Of a stretch of 48,442 bases of DNA, positions 41,447 through 48,442 are shown piece by piece. The notes beneath the pieces are model-generated. The model searched no databases, was not told where the DNA came from, and worked only from the letters and a program-made list of their open reading frames with translations. The stretch is from NCBI GenBank assembly GCA_037442205.1, contig JBBIQS010000063.1, forward strand, positions 1 to 48,442, in the 5' to 3' direction. A program made the position numbers and the translations under genes. The number at the start of each line of letters is the position of its first letter. Position 1 is the first letter of the stretch. The DNA is from JBBIQS01 sp037442205 (GTDB lineage Bacteria > Myxococcota > Myxococcia > Myxococcales > UBA5297).

Positions 41447-44400
41447 ATGCGACGAAACCTACTGATCACGGCAGGAGCGGCGGCCATCGTGCTGTCGCTG
41501 GCTTCGCCGGCCTGGGCAGACGAAGTGACCTTCAGCAAGGGGTCGCTGATCATCCCGATGCAGTCCTATTTCCAGACCCAGGGAGGCATGGCCTCCGCCT
41601 ATGGATTGGTCTACCGAATCCTGCTGGCCAACCAGACGGGCCACCTCAACGAGAAAAGGAAGGTGACCGTCTACATCGTCAACAACCCCAACAAGGTCGC
41701 GCCCAACCGCTGCATCCCGACCAACCTCAGCCAATTCAACGCCGGCGTGCCCTCTCCCAACGACCCGAGATGGGTGAGCGACGGCTGCGACTTCTCCATC
41801 TCCAACGCCAGCCAGCAGCCGGTCGTCCCGGTCGACTACACCAAGGATTTCGCGCAGCTGACGAACGGATACTACGCCGATGGAGCGGTGCCGACCTTCG
41901 ACGACACCCAGGCCTGGCCGCGGTACAAGACCGGGGCAAACCTGACCACCGCCGGGAATTTCAACGCCGTCCACTACCTCGGCGGCCCGTTCGTGATCGA
42001 CTGGTCCGACGCCGAGGCGGTTATCGACCTGATCCGCAATGGCGACCGGGACCCGGCGACCAACGCCGCCACAGCGGATGGCTTCCCCCCCAAGGCGGCC
42101 ATCGACATCTTCAGCGACGGGCAGAAGGCCTACAACGATACCAACCGCTGCACCGCCGCCGCGCTCAGCAGCGGCGTGAAGACCGTCGCCAGCGTGGAGA
42201 TCTCCGGCGGATGCCACTACGTCTACATGCACCAGGCGACTGCGTCCTTCAAGGCCAACGTCAGCCGGCGCATCAACGAGGCACCGAAGCCGTTCGTGCT
42301 TGCCGACCCCGAGATTCGGCAGGTGCTCGAGAAGTACATCCGGATCGCCGGGCTATGGGTGTTGAACAGCACCAACCACGCCGACAGCGAGGGCTGCCCG
42401 GTGGGCAACGTCTCCGCCTGCACCCGCAACGGATCCTCGGGCGCCGTCACCAACACGCCGGCCGATCCCATAAAAAGGGGCGACAAGGTCTTCCACGGAG
42501 TCATCTACGACTTCTTCACCGACGCCGACCTGAAGTACAACGACGGCTCCACCACCAACGTCTATCCCAACGGAATCCTGAACCAGAAGAACGCCAAGCT
42601 CCAGCGCCAGTACAACCTGTTCTGGGCGCCGCACTGGGAGGCGAACGGCGGTCAGGCCACCTCGCTCGCTTCGGTGGTGACCTTCGTCCACTCGGGCGGC
42701 AACATCATGACCGAGTGCGCCAGCATCACCTCCTACGAGAACGGCGAATGGGGCACCGGCGGCCCCCCTTCGGGCTCGAACTTTCTGCTGACCGCGGTCG
42801 GCAAATCCCAATCGGCCACTTCCACGCCCGCGACCGCTGCCACTGGGGGAACGATCGTCCCCCAGCAGACCTTCAGCGGCAAGAACTGCACAGACCCCGG
42901 AGCCCTCGCCACGGCGGCTTGCGTCGAGTTCGGCGTCCCAGGCAACGTCTTCAGCCAAGTCGGCGACTGGACCTACACCACCACCAGCGGCACCAATAAG
43001 GGCTTCCACGAAAACCTTGCCAACGGCGGCAAGTACGCGACCTTCACCAACGTCATGGTGCGCACCAAGGACAAGAACGTCGCTTCCACCGCCATCAACG
43101 ACGCCTTCGTGATGGGCGAGGACTCCGACAAGAAGTATGGCACCGTGGTCTACGTCGTCGGCCACGACGTCTCCGGCCTGCCGGTCGGCTCGCGCATCGT
43201 GCTCAACTCGACCCTCAACCTCAGCGGCGATCCGGTCTCCTCGGACCGGGCGCTCGCCGCCCCGGTGGTGGTCTACGGGAACAACGATGCACCGACCTAC
43301 CCCGACCTGCTGCTCGCCCCCACCTACGAATCGGTCAGCGGCTACAACGCCAACCCCAACGTCATGACCTTCGACATCACCGGGGCCGGGAAATGGGTCT
43401 TCCCCTACTTCCCCGGCGACCTGCGGGCCCACGTGCTGGACTCCGGCGGCCTGAACATCGGGGAGTCCCGCCTCGACGCCGCCCAGTCCTGGTCGGCAAA
43501 GAACGTCCTGAACCCCGGAATTTCGCCCGCGCCCGGCGAGCGCAACCTCTTCACCTACTTCGGCGGCTACCCGGCCGACAAGCCCACCCTGGCCGGCGGT
43601 GCCGCGGCCCCGAACGACGTTTTGCAGATGGGCTGGATGCCCGAGAGCGTGAGCGGCAAGGTGCTCACGGCCACCGTCCCGGCCACCGGCTGCGTCGACG
43701 TGATGGGCATCCCCGAGCGCACCACCTCGGCCGTCTACGACAGCTGCGAGAACACCAACCCGAACTGCGTGGACACCTCGCTGCACCTGGTGGTCGGCTC
43801 CGACGGGCTGTGCGACCTGCAGGAGTCGCTCAACTACTCCAACGCCAACACCAACGCCAACTGGAAAAACCTCTCCGCCGCCAACCTCAAGCAGTACCTG
43901 TTGGACGTCCCCAACGTGGCGGTGATGCTCCAGCGGGTCAGGGGCTTCTGCTGGGCGGGCGACCCGGCCATCCTGACCCCGACCTACACCCAGTGCACCG
44001 AGAACGACGACAACGTCGCCGGCCTCGGCGGGTTCCCGCACTCGACGCCGGCGGTGGTAGACCCCAGCGTCAACGTCCTCGACAAGGGCGCCCACCGGCC
44101 GACAGTGGCCTACGCCGCCGGCTACGACGGCCAGCTGCACGCCTTCTACGTCGGCGGCGGGAGCGGGTACAAGGGCCCGGCGGCGGCGGTCAACTTCCCC
44201 TACGGCAACGCCGCCGCCGACGCCAACCGCGACGCCAGCAAGGCCTTCGCCACCGACTACTCCGCCAAGTTCGCCGCCGGGACCACCCCGCCCTTCGGCA
44301 CCGAGCTCTGGAGCTACCTGCCGGCCAGCCAGCTGCCGCGGCTGCGCTCCAACAGCGCCAAGGTCGACTCCTCGCCCTTGGTGTTCGACGCCTTCGCCGA

Positions 44401-45874
44401 CTTCGGCGGCAGCGGGCTGCGCGAGTGGCACTCCGTGCTGGTGCAGTCGCTGGGCAAGGAGAGCAACGAGCTGTTCGCGATGGACGTCACCAACCCGCTC
44501 AAGCCGCGGCTCTTGTGGGACATCGCCGGCGCGCCCTCGGGCAGCGCGACCTTCTCGCCCATCCCGCTGCTCAGCGACGGCCTGGCCAACAAGGTCTCGG
44601 CCTTCGACAGCTGCACTCCGACCGTCAACGGCACCAAGAGCGCGCTGCCGGGCGCCTGCGACGTTGCGAAGTGGAACGAGGATACCACCAGCTACTTCCC
44701 CTACCCGGAGCCCGACTCTGGCCGCACCATGACCAAGGCCTACGACTTCCAGGACCTGGGGGGATCTGCCGGGCTGGCGATTGCCCGGGTGCGCGACGGG
44801 CTGGCGCCTCGATTCCTGGTCTACGCCGCCACCAACATGCCGGCGGGCAGGCAGGGGGTCGAGGTCTTCGCCATCGACGCCGCCACCGGCCAGAAGGTCT
44901 GGCAGTGGGAGCACGAGTACCGGAAGTACCTGCCCACTCCGCCGGACGTGGACAACGTCGTGCCGCCGTCGGTGTCGGTGCTCTACCTCGAAGCCGGAGT
45001 CGTGCGGGTGCTGGTGGGCGACTTCGAGGGGCGGATCTGGGAGCTGGACGGGCTGACCGGCGTGAACGTCAACCTCTCCACCGCAAGCAACGGGGGCTCC
45101 TGCGCCTGCTCGGCGGCCTCGCCCTGCAAGTACCCGCTCTTCGACGCCTTCCAGGCGGCCGGCGCGAGCGAGTCTCAGCCGATCGGCACCAACCTCTCGG
45201 TGGCCCGGGTCCCCGACACCATCCCGTCCGGCATGAGCCTCTCTGGCTTCGGGAACGAGCTGGTGCTGATCTTCGGGACCGGCGGCGCCAACTCGCTGGG
45301 CAGCCCGAGCACCATCAGCGGCCGGCTGCACGTGCTGCCCTACAAGCCCGCTTACCGGGTCCCGATCTACGGCTGGTCGGGCGGCAAGAACCTGGCGGCG
45401 GCGGCGGCCTTCGACGCCACCTCCTCCTGCGCCGCCGCCCAGGGCAGCGGCGTGCTCCAGGAGCCGGCCGGCTTCCCGGACACCTTCCCGGCCGGAGAGC
45501 GGATCTACGGCGCGATCGTCGTTTCCGGACAGTCGGTCTTCTTCGGCACCGCCACCGGCGTCGTACCCAGCGACATCATGAAGGTGTCGGGCACGCTGGG
45601 CGGTCATTCCTACATGATCAACCTGGGCACCGCCGTCGCGAGCAGCACGCACGAGCAGCTGGTCAGCAAATACGCCAACTTCGGCGGCGTGACCCTCTAC
45701 GCGCCGAGCGGCGGGAGCACCATCTCGGTGCTGGGGTGCGAAGTCAGCGCCATCAACCGAGTGGACCTGTCCGGCGCCAAGAAGACCGCCGCTCAGTCCT
45801 CGGCGGACAAGAGCTCCCGTCCGGAGAGCGGCTTCACGATGCTGCGCAGCTGGATCCTGCGGTGGTTCGAGTGA
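41447..45874 (+). CDS. pilY1: PilY1-like type IV pilus tip protein
   Basis: Encodes 1475 residues; GGAGGA precedes the ATG at 41447. The signal peptide ends AWA (about residue 25). The N-terminal ~850 residues are specific to this lineage, Cys-rich in places (CHYVYMHQ, SEGCPVGNVSACTRN), and may be the ligand-binding part. The C-terminal propeller is PilY1-type: TVAYAAGYDGQLHAFYVGGG (about 885), GTELWSYLPASQLPRL (about 952), SSPLVFDAFADFGGS, WHSVLVQSLGKES, LFAMDVTNPLKPRLLWDI and VLVGDFEGRIWELDGL (about 1186). The Asp-rich calcium loop that usually precedes the last motif is absent. PilY1 acts in pilus assembly, adhesion and surface sensing. It is the first gene of the tip operon. Confidence 0.9.
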   Translation: MRRNLLITAGAAAIVLSLASPAWADEVTFSKGSLIIPMQSYFQTQGGMASAYGLVYRILLANQTGHLNEKRKVTVYIVNNPNKVAPNRCIPTNLSQFNAGVPSPNDPRWVSDGCDFSISNASQQPVVPVDYTKDFAQLTNGYYADGAVPTFDDTQAWPRYKTGANLTTAGNFNAVHYLGGPFVIDWSDAEAVIDLIRNGDRDPATNAATADGFPPKAAIDIFSDGQKAYNDTNRCTAAALSSGVKTVASVEISGGCHYVYMHQATASFKANVSRRINEAPKPFVLADPEIRQVLEKYIRIAGLWVLNSTNHADSEGCPVGNVSACTRNGSSGAVTNTPADPIKRGDKVFHGVIYDFFTDADLKYNDGSTTNVYPNGILNQKNAKLQRQYNLFWAPHWEANGGQATSLASVVTFVHSGGNIMTECASITSYENGEWGTGGPPSGSNFLLTAVGKSQSATSTPATAATGGTIVPQQTFSGKNCTDPGALATAACVEFGVPGNVFSQVGDWTYTTTSGTNKGFHENLANGGKYATFTNVMVRTKDKNVASTAINDAFVMGEDSDKKYGTVVYVVGHDVSGLPVGSRIVLNSTLNLSGDPVSSDRALAAPVVVYGNNDAPTYPDLLLAPTYESVSGYNANPNVMTFDITGAGKWVFPYFPGDLRAHVLDSGGLNIGESRLDAAQSWSAKNVLNPGISPAPGERNLFTYFGGYPADKPTLAGGAAAPNDVLQMGWMPESVSGKVLTATVPATGCVDVMGIPERTTSAVYDSCENTNPNCVDTSLHLVVGSDGLCDLQESLNYSNANTNANWKNLSAANLKQYLLDVPNVAVMLQRVRGFCWAGDPAILTPTYTQCTENDDNVAGLGGFPHSTPAVVDPSVNVLDKGAHRPTVAYAAGYDGQLHAFYVGGGSGYKGPAAAVNFPYGNAAADANRDASKAFATDYSAKFAAGTTPPFGTELWSYLPASQLPRLRSNSAKVDSSPLVFDAFADFGGSGLREWHSVLVQSLGKESNELFAMDVTNPLKPRLLWDIAGAPSGSATFSPIPLLSDGLANKVSAFDSCTPTVNGTKSALPGACDVAKWNEDTTSYFPYPEPDSGRTMTKAYDFQDLGGSAGLAIARVRDGLAPRFLVYAATNMPAGRQGVEVFAIDAATGQKVWQWEHEYRKYLPTPPDVDNVVPPSVSVLYLEAGVVRVLVGDFEGRIWELDGLTGVNVNLSTASNGGSCACSAASPCKYPLFDAFQAAGASESQPIGTNLSVARVPDTIPSGMSLSGFGNELVLIFGTGGANSLGSPSTISGRLHVLPYKPAYRVPIYGWSGGKNLAAAAAFDATSSCAAAQGSGVLQEPAGFPDTFPAGERIYGAIVVSGQSVFFGTATGVVPSDIMKVSGTLGGHSYMINLGTAVASSTHEQLVSKYANFGGVTLYAPSGGSTISVLGCEVSAINRVDLSGAKKTAAQSSADKSSRPESGFTMLRSWILRWFE

Positions 45875-45882
45875 GGGCGATC

Positions 45883-46404
45883 ATGAATCGACGCAAGCGA
45901 ACTGGCGGCTTCACCCTGCTCGAGGTCACCGTGGCCCTGACGGTGATGGGGGTGGCCATGCTCGGGGCCCTGATGGGGATGACCGCCGCCACCAAGAACG
46001 TCGGCGAGGGACAGCTGCGGCAGTACGCCGCGGCGCTGGCCGAGTCCTACGCCCAGGGGGTCCTGCTCAAGGACCGCAGGCTCATCGCCCAAGCGGCGGT
46101 CGACCTGACCACCTCCCCCGACCTGGAGGCGATCGGGGCCGCCCCCTGGAAGATCGATCCCCAGGGCCTGTTCGAGGTTCACGAGGACGGGGTGGTGACC
46201 CCGGTCAACCTCCAGGCGGCCAGCTGCGCCGACGCCGCCATCCCCGCGGGAACCTTCTGCCGCGAGACGGTGGTCCTCAACGGCGTCCCGTTCACCGGCG
46301 CCAATGCCGTCTCCGGCATCGGCCGCACGGTCTGGGTCAGGGTGAGCCGCGCCGGCGACCCCGCCCACAGAGCGGTGGTCCAGCGGGAGGTGGTCGTCCA
46401 ATGA
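45883..46404 (+). CDS. pilV: PilV-like minor pilin
   Basis: Encodes 173 residues. The ATG at 45883 has GAGGG 6 bases upstream; an in-frame GTG at 45871 overlapping the pilY1 stop is possible. The prepilin motif is RRKRTGG|FTLLEVTVALTVMGV, cleaved after the Gly by PilD, with Glu at position 5 of the mature protein and a hydrophobic alpha1 helix. The short globular part has one Cys pair (SCADAAIPAGTFC). It is called PilV because it has the FTLLEV...L type start and precedes pilW; it is expected in the minor-pilin priming/tip complex. Its stop codon overlaps the pilW start (ATGA). Confidence 0.85.
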   Translation: MNRRKRTGGFTLLEVTVALTVMGVAMLGALMGMTAATKNVGEGQLRQYAAALAESYAQGVLLKDRRLIAQAAVDLTTSPDLEAIGAAPWKIDPQGLFEVHEDGVVTPVNLQAASCADAAIPAGTFCRETVVLNGVPFTGANAVSGIGRTVWVRVSRAGDPAHRAVVQREVVVQ

Positions 46405-47597
46405 ACGCCCGAAAGAGGCAGTCTGGCATGACGCTGGTCGAGCTGCTGGTGGCCTCGGCCATCCTGCTGGTGGCGGTGGCGCTGGCCAGTTCGCTGATGA
46501 TCACCGGAGTGCGGCTGACCCGCGACGGCGAGATCCGCGTCCAGGAATCGGACGAAGCCCGGATGGCCATGGGCGAGCTGGCCAAGTCGGTGAGGTTGGC
46601 CGGGCTGGGAGCCCCGAATGGCCTCTACGTGCACAGCAACGGGAAGAACCAGCTCGTCAGCCCCATCTTCGGCACCGACGGAAGCGCCACCGCCCCTGAC
46701 GAAATGTGGGTGGTGGTGCCCGACGGCAACGCGATGCGGGAGGGGTGTCCCAGCCTCGGCTCGACCGCCGGCGACCCGGGGGCGGCGACCCGCATCGCCT
46801 CGGTCAAGCTGGGCCTGCCGACGGTGATCTGCACCGGCACCTTCGCCGACGGGGACATGCTGATGTCCTCGAACCTGCGCACCGGGGCGCTGCTGACCGC
46901 TTCGGTGCTCGACGCCACGCTCGGCACCATCAGCTTCGCCGAGGTGAGCTCCGGGCTCTCGACCTCTCCCACCAAGAGCAGCCTCCAGGTCGGAGACCTG
47001 GTCTTCCGGGTAAACGTCTGGCACTACTTCGTCGATCGTGACGCCAACGGCGTCCCGGGTTTGTACCGGGCCAAGGTCAAGACCTCCACCGGTGGCGGCG
47101 GGACGGTCACCAACGCCAAGACCGCGCTCGCCAAGCAGCCCGCTACGGCCGCTCTGTTCGTCGATGATGGCGCCCCGACCCTGGTGCAGCAGAACATCGA
47201 GGACCTGCAGATCGCCTATGGCCTGGACTACGCGGGCAACGGCGACCCGGCGGGCTTCATCTGGGTGGACGGGCTGGGCTCTGCACCCCAGTTCTCGGCC
47301 GCGGGCCTCGGCGGCACCGCCCTGAGCAACCTGTCGGCGCTGGGCGGCGCCGGCGGGCTCGTCAGCAGCCGCCAGGATCTGCTGGGAGGCACCACCAATG
47401 CCCTGCGCGCCATCCGGGTGAGCGTGGTGGTCCGGGGCTCGGGCCTCTCTCAGACCGGCAGCGGCACTCCCTCGACGGCGACGCCGCTGGCCAAGGTGGA
47501 GAACCACGTGCAGACCGGCGCCAATCCCGACGGCTACCGGCGGATGCTCGCCAGCCGGACCTTCGAGCTGCCCAACCTCTCACCGGGGAGTCTGTGA
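46401..47597 (+). CDS. pilW: PilW-like minor pilin
   Basis: Encodes 398 residues. The ATG at 46401 overlaps the pilV stop. The prepilin site is RQSG|MTLVELLVASAILLV with Glu5, followed by SDEARMAMGELAKSVRLAGL, the second segment typical of PilW. The large globular part holds VWHYFVDRDANGVPGLYR (Asp-rich loop near 212) and the VQQNIEDLQIAYGLD segment that PilW proteins commonly carry. It is expected in the minor pilin complex that carries PilY1. The stop overlaps the pilX start region (GTGATG). Confidence 0.9.
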   Translation: MNARKRQSGMTLVELLVASAILLVAVALASSLMITGVRLTRDGEIRVQESDEARMAMGELAKSVRLAGLGAPNGLYVHSNGKNQLVSPIFGTDGSATAPDEMWVVVPDGNAMREGCPSLGSTAGDPGAATRIASVKLGLPTVICTGTFADGDMLMSSNLRTGALLTASVLDATLGTISFAEVSSGLSTSPTKSSLQVGDLVFRVNVWHYFVDRDANGVPGLYRAKVKTSTGGGGTVTNAKTALAKQPATAALFVDDGAPTLVQQNIEDLQIAYGLDYAGNGDPAGFIWVDGLGSAPQFSAAGLGGTALSNLSALGGAGGLVSSRQDLLGGTTNALRAIRVSVVVRGSGLSQTGSGTPSTATPLAKVENHVQTGANPDGYRRMLASRTFELPNLSPGSL

Positions 47598-48274
47598 TGG
47601 CTGGCCATCGGAATGAGCGGGGCTCCGCCCTGCTGGTGACCATGGGCCTGTCGGCGGTGCTGCTGCTGCTGGTGGCCGGGCTGTTCCTCTACGCCGGGGC
47701 GGGGCGCAACCGAGCCATCCAGAGGAGCCGCGAGCCGCTCCGGGAGGGCTGCGCCCAGGCCGGGCTGCAGCTGGCCAAGGGATACTTCCTCAACCATTGG
47801 GGGAGCTTGAACAGCTACCTGGCCAACCCGGCGGTCTACAACCCGGTGAAGGGCCAGTGGATGAGCGCTTCCCTCTACTCCGGGAAGTGCGCCACCGACC
47901 CCTGCACCTCGGCCGTGCCCACCGACGCCACCCTCCGGACCAATCACCCGGAGCTGTTCGTGGACCTCGATTCGGACGGCAAGAGCGACGTCTTCCTCTA
48001 CGTCCGGGACAACATGGACGAGCTGCCCCCGGCCAAGAACGACTGGACGCACGACAACGACAAGAGCGTCTTCGTCGGCGCCCTGTGCATCTCCAGCACC
48101 CTCGCGCCGCGGCGCGCCGACGGAGCGGTCGATCCCACCCTGCTGAGCGCCGAGGCATTGGTCACCAACGACACTCCGGATTTCGAGTACAAGGCCCAGG
48201 GCGGAAATGGGGAGGACGGGCAAGGCAACCTGAACAAGGCCGCCAACAGCGCCCCTCCGCCCCCCGTCCTGTAG
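47597..48274 (+). CDS. pilX: PilX-like minor pilin
   Basis: Encodes 225 residues. The ATG at 47597 follows GGGGAG at 6 bases; a GTG one codon earlier also works. The start NERGSALLVTMGLSAVLLLL has the PilX/GspK N-terminal form: a Gly cleavage site and a hydrophobic helix with no Glu at position 5. The globular part has one Cys pair (CATDPC), a third Cys later, and an EF-hand-like loop DLDSDGKSD at residues 123-131, a likely calcium site. It ends in a Pro-rich tail. As a GspK-like subunit it would cap the tip complex. It is the last gene before the hairpin at 48276. Confidence 0.8.
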   Translation: MAGHRNERGSALLVTMGLSAVLLLLVAGLFLYAGAGRNRAIQRSREPLREGCAQAGLQLAKGYFLNHWGSLNSYLANPAVYNPVKGQWMSASLYSGKCATDPCTSAVPTDATLRTNHPELFVDLDSDGKSDVFLYVRDNMDELPPAKNDWTHDNDKSVFVGALCISSTLAPRRADGAVDPTLLSAEALVTNDTPDFEYKAQGGNGEDGQGNLNKAANSAPPPPVL

Positions 48275-48275
48275 C

Positions 48276-48300
48276 GGTCGCCCGAGGGCCTCGGGCGACC
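48276..48300 (+). terminator. Hairpin terminator of the pilY1-pilX operon
   Basis: GGTCGCCCGAG pairs perfectly with CTCGGGCGACC (11 bp) around the loop GGC, starting 2 bases after the pilX stop. No T tract follows. Confidence 0.7.
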
Positions 48301-48442
48301 CGCACCTCCGTCGGCTGTGCTCGCCCCGCCCCGGCCGGGGTCTACCCTTCGGCGCACCGTCTCTCTTGAATCGGACGGTGCCAGCCGATAGACCTTGCGG
48401 GTTCGATTTCCGGCGCGACGCCGCCAGCGGGAGAAAACCGAC
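48301..48442. other. Short right-edge segment, no gene seen
   Basis: Holds the perfect 12-base palindrome CCCCGGCCGGGG (48329-48340) and an imperfect stem CCGTC...GACGG near 48358-48378. No frame, promoter or RNA gene can be supported. Confidence 0.4.

Noticed and set aside
48393..48430. tRNA-like T-arm (GGGTTCGATTTCC) near the right edge
   Set aside because: The T-stem has mismatches and no matching acceptor or anticodon arm is found at the right distance.

Overview
The window looks like ordinary chromosome of a high-GC myxobacterium (Myxococcota). The evidence is lineage-typical content: many secreted lipoproteins with Asp/Gly/Ser/Ala-rich linkers after the lipid-attachment Cys, Myxococcus-type Cys-rich repeats (CGDG...CDD...GDGC...C), a Ser/Thr kinase with the HRDVSPQN loop, and a type IV pilus tip cluster. 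The high GC also produces many long antisense open frames; these are not annotated. No phage, transposase, CRISPR array, rRNA or convincing tRNA was seen.

Layout. 1-5.9 kb: a very long tail-fibre-like secreted repeat protein running off the left edge, a gene remnant, a small SCP2 protein and a Cys-rich lipoprotein. 6-11.2 kb: a pirin/flavin-reductase pair and a porin/Ser-Thr-kinase pair. 11.6-14.7 kb: a Cys-repeat/TPR lipoprotein, a conserved hypothetical and a YheU-family protein. 14.7-18 kb: a minus-strand three-gene operon (TPR membrane protein, MurG-like glycosyltransferase, radical SAM enzyme). 18.2-23.2 kb: a 1381-residue lipoprotein built from 13 Ig-like repeats and a small barrel-like exported protein. 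23.8-25.5 kb: a translationally coupled PHP hydrolase and ATP-grasp ligase. 25.9-28.7 kb: a beta-helix lipoprotein and a GH75 chitosanase lipoprotein. 28.7-35.4 kb: lipoproteins, a propeller protein, an intact OmpA-family gene and a nearby truncated copy of its 3' end. 35.5-37.6 kb: rplU-rpmA-obg with a recognisable promoter and a structured leader. 37.8-41.2 kb: a 1119-residue degenerate HD-GYP protein. 41.4-48.3 kb: pilY1-pilV-pilW-pilX, a compact operon ending in a strong hairpin.

The region is therefore mostly cell-envelope and surface functions plus one housekeeping block. The most interesting leads are the PHP/ATP-grasp cassette, the radical SAM/glycosyltransferase operon, the chitosanase/beta-helix pair, the pilus tip operon whose PilY1 lacks the usual calcium loop while PilX carries one, a dispersed ~90-bp intergenic repeat present twice, and the OmpA duplication flanking a lipoprotein gene. 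Functions are assigned by reading motifs in the translated sequence; no database search was possible.
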